The notes beneath the pieces were generated by a model. It was not told the origin of the DNA. It did no database searches and saw nothing but the letters and a program-made list of their open reading frames with translations. 64,000 nucleotides of DNA from Verrucomicrobiota bacterium (GTDB taxonomy: Bacteria; Verrucomicrobiota; Verrucomicrobiia; Limisphaerales; JADJPG01). This document shows positions 36,723 through 49,490 of this stretch, piece after piece; position 1 is the first letter of the stretch, and each line of letters opens with the position of its first letter. The stretch covers positions 1 to 64,000 of the forward strand of contig JADJPG010000104.1 of NCBI GenBank assembly GCA_016713365.1, read 5' to 3'. Position numbers and translations under genes: made by a program.

Positions 36723-39700
36723 TCAATCACCCGTGTAGGAATAGCTCTGGAGCGAAATTAGAATGTCGCTCACCGATTCGATGAACTGCTCCAGACCCTG
36801 CTCCGGATTGTTCAGCAACGTGCCGCCGGGGATGATCAGCACCCAGTCGGTGTTCCAGACGCTGCGGCTGACGAGACGGCTGGACTTGGTGGTCTCCGTG
36901 TCGTCGTAAACGCTGCTGTCATGATACGCGCGGAAGCTGGAGAAGCGTCGAATCTGCGCGAAACTTTCCGCGAGCGAATCGTTCACCGGAATCCAGGTCG
37001 GATCATCTAGGTCATTCGCCCCGATGGGGAACGGAGCAGGAATCGCCTGATCCACCACGCGCCATTCACGGGTGGCGAGCGTGTTGCCGGTGGGCGAGCG
37101 AAGCACGTCCATGCCGGTCGGGAACAAGTAGACGCGCGGTGCGGTGGCCAGACCCGAGCCGTTGTAATCGCTGAACCAAATGCCAGCCGCGTTGATCTTC
37201 GTGGAGAAGAGGCTGGGATCATACGCCGTGTCGCCGCCGCCGAGCGGACGCCCGAAGAAGTTCAGACCGAACGTCACCGTGGTGGGGAATCGCAGCACGA
37301 TACCGGGCTGCGGTCCGGCGGGCTCGGGAGCGAAGGGTCGGCAGTAGCGGCGGAATTCCGGTACTTCCCAGAGATCCGCCACGACGGCTGTCGCGAGGAC
37401 CTTCCGCCACTTGTCATCCGAGACGGCGTTGGCTGCTTCCGCTTCCGCTTCGGCTGCGAGTTCATCGGGAGTGTTGGCGATGCCATCCGCGCCGAGATCG
37501 GGAACCACGCGATCGCGAATGCGGAAGAGTTCGCGTCGCAACGAGAACCGTGACTGCTCGAGCTGGGGATTGTTCAACCCGAACCGCGGCGCGAGCACAT
37601 CGAAGTTTTGCTTCAATCGCGCCAGAGGATCCGAGAGACCGCTTCGGCCGGTGACTGGCGATCCATCCGCGACCTGCCCGATGCTGCGCTGGCGGATGAT
37701 GTCGGTGAAGAAGTCGCGTCCCGCGCGGTTATCGGTGCCGAGGAAGTTTAGCTCGTAATCGTAGGCGCTGGCCACGAGGTAGACATAGCGCGCGGCGAGG
37801 TCGAACTGCGCGCGATACTTCTGCAAGGCTTCGTTCCGGAAAATGCGGAAGGCGATGTCTTTGTAGCGATTCTGTTGGGACTGCCCCGCGGTCCGCTGGC
37901 GGAAGATGGTGCGCTCGGTCAGCAAGCGCTGCCCTGCGGCGAGCGCGGCCTTATAACGTGCGAACGACTGCCGCACGAGCTCCGCCTGGTTCATGGTCTC
38001 CAACCGCATCGGCGCCTCGGAGCGCAGGAGTTGCCGCAGTTCGGCGGACATTTGTTTCACTTCAAAATCCTGCGACGCCACTTCGACATCGATATCAGTC
38101 TGGAGCTGCGTTTGTTCCTTGGATTGCTCGAAACGATTCTGCTGCCCTTCGACAATGTCCGCGCTGCCTTCGAGCGCCTCCGCCGCAGCAATGGAACCAT
38201 ACCCGATGACAGCGCGGGCTATCTCATCCACTGGAAAGAGAAAGTCCTGCAAGTCTTGTGGAATTCCCTGAACCACCGCATCGGCAACGCGGCTGACAAT
38301 GTCCGCAGAACGCCGCAATCCCAGTTGCGCATCCTGCGCGGACAATATCTTGGTGTTGAGCCTGATCAACTCGGACTGATTGCCAGTGAGGAGGCTGATG
38401 GTCCGGTTGCTCAGGGCCAGGCGGCTGCCGAGCAGTTGGGACGCTTCCTCAATCTGCTTGATGAGGTCGTCGTAATTATTGAGCGTCTGCTTGAGGCGTG
38501 TCTCCTCCTGCAGCAGGTCCGACAGCGCGAGTTGTATTTCTCCAGGCGCGCGACGCGATCCAAATTCCGACGGCGCGGTAAACGCCCACCCGCCCGATGC
38601 GAGCGGATAGTTTACGGCAAGGAACGGTCCGGTGGCGATGTTGGTGGTGAACAGGTCGCCGCCGAAGTAAAACGACGGCGCGGAGTCACCATCCTGGAAC
38701 GGCTTAAAATAACCGATGACGTTCGTGAGTCCGCGGGGGTTCGGCTGGCTACCGGTCAACTCCGTCGCTCCCACGTATTGGTAATGGTAAATGTCAGGGC
38801 CATCGTAGCCGCTGGGATACGTCTTGCCGGCTCCGATGTCGCCGTCGTACGGGTAGCCGAAGATCTCGATCAGCCGGCTCTTCAAGTCGCGTTCTTGATC
38901 CGCAACGTTCGCAGTGAACTCATCGATGGTGTCCTGCTGGCGACGCAGAGCCTCGGTCAGGCCATTCGCACGATCCCACAAGTTGACCGTATTGTTCAAC
39001 GTGTTCACCGCGCGCTCGTAGATCTGTTGGAAATGAGCGCGGCCCTGGATGCCAGACCCGATGACGAGGAACGCGGGATCGATATCGAACGGCACCACGC
39101 CCTTCGCCAGACCGAGCGGGTTCAGTCCCTTGTCTACCTTGTCGAGCTGCGTTTGAATCTCGCGGTGCTGGCTTATGATCTCGTCGATCTCCAGCACGGT
39201 CTGCCGGTCAATCTTCTGGATGCCGACGTGACTGGGGTTCGGATCCGCGCTGGGCAGAATCGCATTGGCCGTCAGCCAGTCGAAGTAGGCACCTTGTCCC
39301 GCCCGACGTGCCCATTCCGTGACGCCCCAGGCCCGATCAGAATCCGTGTCCTTGTAGCCCTGATACTGGCCTTCGGGATTATCCACGTACTTCGAGCGAT
39401 GAGTGAGATCCACGATCTCGGCACCCGCCTTGGCTTTCGCGGCGGCCACCGTGGCGAACTTCCGTTCGTCGAGGAAATCGACCTGCACGGCGACTCCCGC
39501 CACGAGCACGTTCTCTGAGCGCGGAATCCAGGTGAAGCGCGGGTGGCGCAACAGGTCGTAGTAAGTCTTCGCGGCGGTGAGGTAGTGACCCCACGCATCG
39601 CCGTGACCTTGCGGGAAGAGAATGCGCGCGTCGTTCTCATTGATCAGGCCGTCGAGATTCACATCGCCGACGTTGTAAACGCGTTCGTAGGCAATCTCGC

Positions 39701-42700
39701 CTTCCGCCCCGGTGAAGTTCCAGAGCAGACGATTGTAAACCGGCTTCGCTCCCACGCCCGACGCGCTGTCATCGCGACCGCGCAACAAGGCCAGTTCTTC
39801 TTCGAGCAATGAGTCGAGCTGGTTCTGGAAGGCAAAGATGGAGGTTCCCACCGTGCCGAACTCGAGAGAGTCCGAGAAGAATCCGATCGTGGGATCCTGC
39901 GCGTCGGAGAAGGCCTCGTTGCCGAGCAGCATGTAGAGATCGGACAACCGCGACGCGGCGAGCAGCAGCGCGTTGTTCGCCGGATCGTTGTCGACGGGCG
40001 GCAGTCCTTCAATGCTGAGACGTTTGCCGCGGTTGAGCACGGTCGAGTAAGCCTCGATGAGGCCGACGCCGTTCAAGTTTCCGCCGTCCGGATTCAAGGC
40101 AATGTCTCCCTCGTAGCGCTCACCTGCCTGAATCAACATGCTCGCGTAGGTCACGCTGGCGTTGTCGTGGAAGTTGGTCGTGCGCGCCTCGAAGGGATTG
40201 ATGCCTTCCACCACTCGCTTCACCCAACCGGGAGCGAACGCGGCGCGAGTTTGCGCCGTGCTGGACGGGTCACCCACCCAGTCGCTCCAGTTGGTCGTGC
40301 CCGCGACGTTGTAGCCCCGATACCGGACGACGAACCAGTTATCGATCAGTGTGAACAGACTCGTCTCCGCGCCGTCGCCCAGCGTGATGGAGTTCAGTCC
40401 GGCAGCCGACGGCTTGTAGACGCGCCATCCGCGCGAGTCGGTGACTTCGCCGGTTGCCGGATTCACAGCAGGGAGCGCGGCCGGATTGAAGTTCGCTTCA
40501 TCCGGATGATACCACCACTCGAACTGGAGCCGATCGGGATCACCACCGAAATCCGAGCTGTGCCGGAGCGTGAGGCGTTCGTCGAAAACATTGTCCGGGA
40601 ACAACACCTTCAGGTCGCCGCGGAACGGCCCGCCTTCGACGCGGATAACGTGCAGCGTGACGGGGGCCGCCCCCAGCGCCGGGTCGTTGTTCTCCGCCAG
40701 CACGAGATAGTTCGTCTGGCCCGGCGCATTGGCGGCGGTGGGCAACGGCAGACCCGCCGTCAGCGCCTTGGGCAGGTCGCCAAGATTCTCGAGAACCACC
40801 GCACCCGCGCTGTTCGCGGTGAAGCCGATGAGCAGTTCCTGATCGGGCGCGCCATCGCGATTGACGTCGATCCGGTTCGGGTTCCGCGTCAGGTCGTAGA
40901 GCGAATCGATGATGCTGTGGAATCTCGCTTCGCTGGTGAGTTGTTTGATGCGCTGACGTTCGCTGTCACTCATCACGTTGCTGAGCAGCAACGGTTCGCC
41001 AAGGCCCGCCTCGCTGATGACACCGGACCAGCTCATCGATCGGCTCGCCGGATTGTAGCTGAGCCTGGCGCGCAGGTAGTACGGCAGGTCGGAGAAGGTC
41101 TGCGAACCGTTGGGCTGCGTCTCGAGGTTGACCTCGGCCGGGAGACGATAGCTCGCGTTGATGCCGGCGACGTTGGTGAGACGCAACGTCCGCGTGGAGA
41201 TCGGATCGTAGAGTCGCGCGGTCGTGGACAGCGTGTTGCTGCCGTTGGGATTCAACGTATCGAAGGCCACCTGGGCCGAAGCCCAGTTCTTGATCGCCGG
41301 CAGGCCGCGTTTGGAATTGAGCAGAGTCTCACCGATTTGCAGCGCCGAGGTGTTGGTTGGCCAGACGATGTTGTAGGTCACGTTGACGGGCGTGGAACTG
41401 GTGGAGCCGGGCGCGATGCCGCTCCAGCCCACGCAGCCACCGAGGGCCACATCGTCCGTTCCATCTCGACCGGCGTCGTAGGAGAACGTCGGTTGCAGCG
41501 GGTAGAAGTAGCGGATGACGACTTGCGGATTGGGGTCGCCGGGCGTCGGTCCTTTGACGGCGTGGATCTTTCCGCGGTGATCGCGGAACGCATTCCCGGA
41601 GACAATGGTCGTGTTCGCGCAGACGGTCAGGAGACTGAGCGGATACGGTGGGAGAATCTCCTTGCCGGCTTCGCCAGTGAACGAGAATCCGTGATCCGGA
41701 TCCGTCAGCACCACTTCATACGGTTGCATGGCCCATTTGCCGCTCGAAGGATCGCGATACTTCAGCAGCACGAACGGGCGCGACGTGGCATCGCTGTTCA
41801 AATCATTGCGCAGCGCGAAGAGCCCTTCGCCGGACTTGCTCGGGGCGAAGAACGCGTGTTCTTCGTTGGGATTGTAGCCGGGCAGATTCGTGTTCGACTG
41901 CACGTAGATGCGTTTGTCCGGGAACTGCGCCGCCGGCAGCGGGCCGGAGCCGAGCGGATTGGCGATGACGAGGCTCGTTGCGCCAACGGGCCATGAGATG
42001 CTGTAGCGCACAGACAAGTCCGGCCACAACGAGCCGGTGATGGGATTGACCTTGTAGAACGCGACCACGAGGTCGTCGTTCGGCGAACCTGTGTCCCTGT
42101 TCACCGGGATGATCGGGCCGGTCTGATCTCGTGCGATCGTAGGCCGCTTCCGCCCCGACTCCGTCGTAGGGCGAAATCACGTTCACCACCCAGCCGCTCT
42201 TGGGCGAGTTCGTCGCGACACTCAGCCCGCGCGGGTCTGAGACTGGCGTGCCAACTGTGGCGGACTGTCCATCGCGGAAGGCGAGAGGGTCATTCCACGC
42301 AACGGAGCGAACAACTTGGAAGTAGTTCGAGTGCGTGAGCGGGTCGGGCGACGAACCGAGCGCTGCCTCGGGCGCGATCAAATAGCGAATCACCGTGTAG
42401 CCCGGCTGGTTGGCGATGAGCTGCTTACTTCCCGCGTCGTAAATGGCTCCCGGAACCGTGGAGTAACTCATCACGATCGCGCGGTAAGGTGAGGATGCGG
42501 TGAGCGGCTCGACTTCGACCGGCGCACCTGCGACGTGGATTTGCGGATCCGATGGGAACACCGCGCGCATCACGCGCACGACGGGCGGCGGAGGGTTCGC
42601 ATCGGCGAGGCTCGCGGTTGTCAGCCACGTCACGCGGGCCGCGATGGGCCGGGTGAAGTAGAGCTTCTGTTCGAGATCACTCCACAGCGAAGCCTGCGCG

Positions 42701-45700
42701 GCTTGCTCGATCGGCGTGCCGTCGATGGCTTCAACTTGCGGCGGCTGATACGCGCGCTGCGTGAGCGGGTTGATGGCTTGAAACGGTGGTGCCAGAGGTT
42801 GACCGACCAGCACTTGCCGGCGCAGGACAAAGGCCCGCCTGCCAACGCCGGGTTTCGTGCCGTTGCCAGCTATATCTCCCGCTGCGTTGATGGTTACGGC
42901 GTCTTCCAAGACGAAGGTGTTCGTAGGAACGAAATCCTGCAGAGGGAACACCCGCCCGTCCGAAAAGACATAGGTGCGTTCGCCAAGAATCTGAGGACCG
43001 ATTTGCGTCGATTGGATGATGGCGCTGCCCACCGCCTCGCCGGCGTCATTGAGGCCCCGCAGCGTGAAGGTGTTGAAGTTGGTCGGAAAGAGAGCCCGGA
43101 GTTGGGCGTTGAGGTTGGCGTTCGTCGTGCCTGTCCGATAGTTAAAGATGATCGGGCCGCCTCCCTTCAAGCTCAGGCCCACTTGCCCAACGTTGTTCAA
43201 GTTGCCCATGTCATTGTCGCGGATATACACCACGTCTCCGAACGAGCCGAAATCGCGCACGGTCCGTGTGTTGTCGCTGTTGAGCTGCCACAGCACACCC
43301 CGGCGACCATCGGATGAGCGCCCAAGGATTTCGCCGCGATTGTTCATGCGGATTACGCTGCCCATTGACGCACCGATGTAGAAAGTGTTGCCCAGGTTCG
43401 ACTGGCTGGAACCCTCCCGATAAACAACCTGTTTGGAGTTGAACAACCCCCCGGCAATGGCGCCGTTGTCATTGATCTGCCAGGCGAACGAAGGCTGACT
43501 GTTGTCGAGTGGCAGCGGGGTGTAGGTTCCGTTATCGAATATGAACCCACGAGCTTCAAAAGTGCTGTTGGTGAAGTTGTAGTTACCACCCACGACCTGT
43601 CCCGCATTGTTGATGCTCGTGGCGAAGGCGAAATTCGGTGCATTGATGAGCGAGATGGTAGGCGGGGTCGTGCGCGTATCCCAAACCACAGCGCGCTCGG
43701 CGAAGCCCGGCAAATCGGCCGTACCCGCGACCAGTCCATTGTCATTCATGTCCGAAACCGAAGTACCCTCCGAGCCCGGGAGATTCGGCAGTTCAATCAG
43801 GGTATACTCAAGCGGTTCTTCGACGAAAAACGTGAACGTGTTCGTGGACTGGAACAGCCCGTCGCTGCCGACGATGCTGATCGTCGTCGTGCCAACAGCG
43901 CCCGGGACCGGCGTCAGGCGAAGATTGTAACTGCCCGCGGTGCCAAGAATGGCGATGCCATCCGCTCCAACCACCGCGGGATTCGAAGAGAACCCTGACA
44001 AGGCGGGTCGCACGGGCACCGAATCCGAATCAGTCACAGTGAACGGCACGTTCTTCACGACATTGCGGAACGTCGATTGCGCAGCGACTGGCGAGATGAC
44101 CGGAGGTTCGTTGACCTGAACGGTGAAGTTCACGCTGCTGCTCAGGGCGCCGTCGCTGACGCTCACGATGATCTGGGATGGGCCGGACAAAGCCGCGCCG
44201 CTCGTTACGCTCACAGTGCGGTTCGCTCCGCTGCCTCCGAGTGTGACAATGGGAACGCGGAAGGTGTCTCCGGAGACGGCTGTCACAACCAAGCTGTCCA
44301 CGCCACTGTCCACGTCGTTTACGATGAAAGGCTGTGACTGGGTCGTCTGCCCGCGACGCACGACCTGGTTCGTCGGAGCGATTGCGAAGACCGGCGCGTC
44401 GTTCACCGGCGTGATGGTCAGGACGAATTGATTGGTCGCGGTAAGTTTGCCGTCGCTGACGATGAGGGAGATGGTCGCCGACCCATCGGCGTTGGTCGCG
44501 GGAGTGATCCGGACGGTGCGATTGCTGCCGGAGCCGCTGAACTCAAAGCCGGATGCGGGGACGAGAGCGGCGGAGCTGCAGACTCCGCTCACCGTGAGAA
44601 CTTCCGCGGCGACTTCAGAATCACTGACGGAGAAGGCGATTGGCCCCAGCGTATTGTCTTCCGCGACGACTTGGTTGCCCACGAACGAAATGCTCGGCGA
44701 GTTCGTATCGGGCGTGATCGTGATGGAGACGAGCGACACCTCCGTCTCCGCATAACCATCGCTGACGCTGAAGCTGAATCGGTCTTCGCCGCTGGCGTTG
44801 GCGTTCGGCGTGTAAGTGAAGGCGCCATTGCTGGCGTCGGTGATGGCAAGCGTGCCGCGCTGCGGGGGCGTCACAACTGTGAAGGTCAACGTGTCTTCGT
44901 CGGGATCCCACGCCTGCAGTCGATCGTTGAACGGAGTGTCTTCCGTCGTGAGGTAACGCGAGAAGTTGAGCGACGACTGAATCCGCGTCGTGCCGGAACC
45001 GCTCGTGCCTGAGTGAACGTTACCAACTTCGTCATCGACAATGATCCCGCTGCGTTCGTCGAAACGCCAGAGCGCAGTGAGGTCTTCTGCCGTGGCGAGC
45101 ACGCGGACGGTGCGGTTCGAAGCCAGTTCAGCTCCGCTCAATGCGCGACTCCAGATGCGGACTTCATCCATCTCACCGATCCACGGAGCGGAGCCGCCAA
45201 ATAGACTCCCGATGTTGAATTGCAACGAACCCGGCGGGAACGGCAGCGGACTGCCGCGGCTGGCGCGCAGTGTGCCGTCCACATAGAGGTGAGTGCTCGC
45301 AACGTCCTTCACCACGGCGATGTGATGCCAGCTCCCGAATGGGAACTGAATCCCGGTGGCCCAGTTGGAGGAAACAAGGATTCGACCGGCGGCGTCGGTG
45401 GCGATGAAGAATGCGTTCGTGCCGGTGCCCTGGGAAATGAGACCGCGCGCGCCGGCATTGGTCGGAGCGCTTGCCCAGAACTCGACGGTGTAGGTGCCTT
45501 TGTTTCCGATCTTAGAGGGCGAGACATCCACCGCGCTGGCGACGCCCGACATCCGCAGCGCGCCGCCGACTCCGGCAATCGGCACGGCGTTCACACGAAG
45601 GTCGAATGCCTCGGTGGCCGTGAGTCCGCTCTCGTCCGTGACGGAAATGGTGATCGTCGAGACGCCGCTCAAATTCGGCGTGGGCTGGATGGTGACGGTG

Positions 45701-47709
45701 CGCGCATTGCCGACCCCGCCAAGGACGATGTTCGCGTCGGGAATCAGGCTGGTGTTACTGCTGCGCGCCGACACGGTGAGAAATCCTGCGCGCGTTTCGC
45801 GATCGTCGACATCAAACCGAATCGGCCCGGTGGAACTATTCCGAGCGATGACGACGTTGCTGATCGCGGTAATGGTGGGCGGCGCAGATTGCAACGTGAA
45901 GTTGACGCCCGTGACGGCTGGACCGGCGGTGACGTTCCGACTCGCGGGCGAGAAGATGGCTCCACCGCGACTTGGAGTAATGGTGCGCGCTCCCGCCGGC
46001 ACCTGTCCAATGGTGTAGTTGCCTTCGATGTCCGTCACGACGCTTTGAGCGCCCGCCGTGACGGTAACGCCACGCACTCCGTTGCTCGAAAGGTCCACGA
46101 CACGACCGGAAACCGGAAAACTCGCCGCGGTGAAGTTGGCATTCGAAGCGCCGAGGAAAGTGTCGAGTGTGGCAGGCGTGAAGCCGTAGCCATCGAGCGA
46201 GGCTGAGAGTGTGAAACTTCCCGGTCCCAGCGGCGCGAGACGGTAGCCGCCATTCGCATCAGTGGTGGCGCTGAAGCCATTGCCACCAACGGTCACGCCC
46301 GCGATCCCTGCGCCGCCTGCACCGAGGACACGACCTGCGATGAACGCGGACTCCAGTTCAAAGTTCACCCCGAATCCCGCCGTCGGCACGACTTGCTGCG
46401 GCGGATTGAAGATGAAGCCTGCGCGTTCCGGCTGCACGGTGAACGTGCCCGTGAACAGATTGGTGAAGGCGTAGTTGCCGGTCGCGTCCGAGAAGACCGG
46501 CGTGGGTCCGACCCCGAGGCTCCAACTGTTGAGCGCGCCGACGTCCTGCCCGAAGGCATCGCGCACACGCAAACGCCAGGCGCCGTCGAGGGGTTTGCCG
46601 AACAATGCGGCGAGCGCAGTGCCGCTGCCGTCGGTTGTCGAATAGGTGGCAGTCCAGTCGGCGCCGTCGTCGTTCACATTGGCGTCCTTCAGGCGGACTT
46701 GCGTGCCGTCGGGATGCACGAGCATGAGTTCGAGGTCGCCGCGGAACGGATGGGTGATGTTGACGCGGACTTTCGCGACACCGACGGAGCCGACGCCACT
46801 GATCATGTTTGTGGATTCAATCGCGCCGTTGTCAGGAATCGGAATCAGCCCGGGCCCATCGACTGGACCCAGCACGGCGGTGACGGGAGAGTTGGTCACG
46901 CCGCCGAGGCCGGCGATGAGACGGCCGTGGATGATACGGGGGGTGAGTGTGGCGTTGATTTTCAGATCCTCGAACCAGTGATTTTCAGTAAAGCCACCCG
47001 TGCGTGCACTCAGGATCCAGCGGCCGCCGTAAACAGGCTGATATCCGGTCGGCAGGTTGTTGAAGATCGTCGTGCCGGCGTAATCGAGGTCCATGGTGCC
47101 GTCCGAATCGATTCGAATCGAAACGTCTCGGAGACGCGATGCAGGATCGGTCTGTCCACCGGGGCTGGTGGAAACCTGAATCGGCTGTTCACCAACCACC
47201 GAACCATTCCATCGAACGCTGATGGAGGGCGCGTCGGCGCCGTTGTCAAACGTGTCGAACGAGATGGTCAGTCCGCTGGAGATTCCGATTCCATCTTCGC
47301 CCGGCGTCACGGTGTCCGGCGTGGTGGCTGCCGGTGCGAGGCTGAAACTGTAACCGTCGGCCGGAGGAATCGTGCCCCCGAACAGTGCTGCTCTGAAACT
47401 GACCTGAAACGATTGCACGCCTTGCGCCGCGGGAAGTCCATCAACGAACGCCGTGCCCGTTTGGCCGCCGGGCGTCTGCGTGGTGAGTTTGAGATAACCA
47501 CCATTCACGGACGCGGTGCCGGTGAGCGTCAGGTTCGCGGACGGCGCGCTGTTGAAATCGTTTGTGTAACCGAACGTCGTTGGAAACTGCGCTTCAGCCG
47601 GGTTGATGAAGCCCGCGGCGAGCGCCAGCGGCAGCGCGATCTGGCAAAGCTTGGTGAACAGGCCGGTCTCCGTTTTCGGTCCGGTTCGTTGAAAGAGGTT
47701 CGTGCGCAT
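36723..47709 (-). CDS. Giant exported multidomain protein with TcA-like C-terminal third (one frameshift)
   Basis: About 3660 aa after one frame correction at ~42110-42150. In order: signal peptide ending AEA; lectin-like domain (~45-255); P domain (~275-400, NITHPFRGDLELMLVHPDGT); carboxypeptidase-regulatory-like beta domains (~410-620); LamG (~725-895, TYTVEFWASAPTNAG, GEMDEVRIWSRAL); cadherin-like units (~920-1280); HAF repeats (~1300-1630, SINNAGQVVGGNYN); a long middle part with dockerin-like DVNLDGLINENDARI. The last ~800 residues are long coiled coils (QLDKVDKGLN, LKQTLNNYDDLIKQIEEASQ), then RNEALQKYRAQFDLAARYVY and SAYDYEL (37741-37845), then a beta-rich end VSDILISLQSYSYTGD. The FxNEALxxY...YDLA...A..A...E pattern and the SDI.. 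end match the pore and TcB-binding parts of Tc toxin A subunits as I know them. Uncorrected, it reads as two proteins, 47709-41803 and 42104-36723. Confidence 0.75.
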
Positions 47710-47751
47710 ATCGTGGAACAGGTAAAGGGTTCGGAAAGTGGTTCTCGCTGA

Positions 47752-49473
47752 TTACTGGTTGAGCACGGGGGAGTTGTTCACGCGCGTGAGACGGAAGGTG
47801 CCGCTCGTGACGATGTTCGAGCGGTGCAGGCCGGAGACGGTTTCGCGATACACGCCGCCGAGCACGGAGTAGCCGTATTCAATCGCGGCCGACGCGCTTT
47901 CCAGCGCGCTGGGCGGTTGCGCGGTGAATTGCAGCTCAACCTGGCGCGTGATGCGGTAGGCCTCGGCTTTGAAGTTCGTGAACGTCGCGTCGAGGTTGTC
48001 GTGGTCCGGATGATACTTGTGCTTGAACGGATTCGTCGGCGCGTCGGGTTCCAGCACCAGCGTGGCGCGCGCGGTGTTGCCGATGCCGAAGCTGCCGGTC
48101 ATCGCGAGCACGTTGCTGGTGCCGCCGGCGAAATCGTAATCTACGGTGCTGATGCGGCGGCCGACAGAGACGCCGTCGCGCAACGACGCGCCGCGGTAGA
48201 GCGGAAGCAGGGAATCATCAGTGAGCAGCACGTAGCGGCCAGGCTTCTCCGAAACCGCCCGACCTTGCGCGTCGTTGGTCGTGGTGCCGTTCTGCCACAT
48301 CTGGATTACTTCCTTGAGGAGGAACGGCCTGCCGTTCCCATCGACGTGAACAATGACGCGCATGTCGAATCCGGAACGGGTGGGCGTGAGGCGCGAGGGC
48401 TGCGAGGAGTTCACCTCGTTCACATTCGTTAACGTCACTGTGCCCACCCACAGACCGGCGCTGAGCTCCGCGCTGCCGGTCGGTGCGCCGAGATCCAAGC
48501 CGCGCCGCGCTGCGGTCAGTTTGCCGGCGGTGACGGAGACGAGGTAACGCGTGCCAATGTCGTCCTTCACTTCGAGCACAGAGCCGTAGTTCGTCCCGGA
48601 GAAATCCTTCCGGCGAATGGCGAGAAAGCCGTCGAGCGTCTCGTTACCTTCCAGCGTGAAGCAGTGTGGGGCCGGGAGGTTAATCCAGTTCAGGCGATTG
48701 CTGACGAACGCCTGGTAGGACAGCGGAGTCGCCGCGCCGGTGCGAATGTCTTGCAGGCAAATCACGCGCGAGGAACCGGACTCGTTCTTGTAGTGCTGAA
48801 TGATTTCGTTGAGCAGCGTGCCGTAGTCGAGTCCGTCGCCAGGCTCGAGCGTGAAGCCAAGCGGACCTTGATATGTCGAGGCGCCGTTGCAGAACGACCA
48901 ATACGCCTCGCCGTGCTTCATCGAGTCGGTCGCGTTCACCAACGTCCACTGGCCGTTGTCGCGCAGTTGGTAGATGCGTTGTCCGGAGTGTGCCGCCGAC
49001 GGACCGAAGAACGTGGCGAAGGTCGGGAGTTGCGCCGGATTGACGGGGAAGCCGCGCAGGTTGAAGGAATCCGCCACCCATTTCGCGGCGCGCACGACCG
49101 GGCGTCCGGTTATGCTCAGCGTTCGTGGGCCGTTGGTGAGTTTGACGAGGTACGCCCGCAGCGCATTGACGGTATGCAGCTTGGTGAGGAACGCCTCGGG
49201 GCGCGACGCCGGGAAATACGGCAGCCAGCCGGGTTGATTGAACAGGTCCTCGGACTGATCCTGGATGAACTCCACGGTGCCGCCTGGCACGTAGGTCCAG
49301 ACGCTGGACACCGGGAGGTTCGCGAAGACTTGGGCGACTTCCGCATTCGTCGGTTCGACTTCGAGCCAGATCGAATTCCAGCCGTTGCGCAGCTGGAAGG
49401 TTTGCGTGACCGTCTGCGCGCTCGCGGAGACGACGAGCAGCGTCAGCAGGAGGAAACGAAGCAGTGTCTTCAT
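47752..49473 (-). CDS. Exported GWN-domain protein of the TcA-like operon
   Basis: 573 aa from ATG 49473, where a signal peptide begins (MKTLLRFLLLTLLVVSASAQ). No named family is certain. The first ~190 residues begin TVTQTFQLRNGWNSIWLEVE and continue with a helical and beta-rich unit (SVWTYVPGGTVEFIQDQ, MKHGEAYWSFCNGAST). The same GWN pattern with a following strand and a HGEAYW/AGGVFWI step occurs as an insert in the TcBC-like protein at 57060-57480. The C-terminal part is beta-rich (RYVLLTDDSLLPLYRGAS, ATLVLEPDAPTNPFKHKYHP, DHDNLD). It lies 17 nt after the PpiC gene and 42 nt before the giant gene, so it is cotranscribed with them. It could be a partner or receptor-side subunit of the giant protein. 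Confidence 0.7.
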   Translation of the reverse strand: MKTLLRFLLLTLLVVSASAQTVTQTFQLRNGWNSIWLEVEPTNAEVAQVFANLPVSSVWTYVPGGTVEFIQDQSEDLFNQPGWLPYFPASRPEAFLTKLHTVNALRAYLVKLTNGPRTLSITGRPVVRAAKWVADSFNLRGFPVNPAQLPTFATFFGPSAAHSGQRIYQLRDNGQWTLVNATDSMKHGEAYWSFCNGASTYQGPLGFTLEPGDGLDYGTLLNEIIQHYKNESGSSRVICLQDIRTGAATPLSYQAFVSNRLNWINLPAPHCFTLEGNETLDGFLAIRRKDFSGTNYGSVLEVKDDIGTRYLVSVTAGKLTAARRGLDLGAPTGSAELSAGLWVGTVTLTNVNEVNSSQPSRLTPTRSGFDMRVIVHVDGNGRPFLLKEVIQMWQNGTTTNDAQGRAVSEKPGRYVLLTDDSLLPLYRGASLRDGVSVGRRISTVDYDFAGGTSNVLAMTGSFGIGNTARATLVLEPDAPTNPFKHKYHPDHDNLDATFTNFKAEAYRITRQVELQFTAQPPSALESASAAIEYGYSVLGGVYRETVSGLHRSNIVTSGTFRLTRVNNSPVLNQ

Positions 49474-49490
49474 AAAAGGGAAATCCTGGT

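Noticed and set aside
37875..41996. Long plus-strand open frames of about 550 and 610 codons
   Set aside because: They lie antisense to the giant protein gene, whose minus frame has domain order and repeats. The plus-strand proteins are Arg-rich and without motifs, as expected for GC-rich shadows.
42104..42150. Two separate giant genes, 47709-41803 and 42104-36723
   Set aside because: The second frame has no signal peptide or ribosome site, and the text joins smoothly (PYDGVGAEAAYD to QTGPIIPVNRDTG) with a small base correction. A programmed frameshift is possible, but no slippery site was seen.
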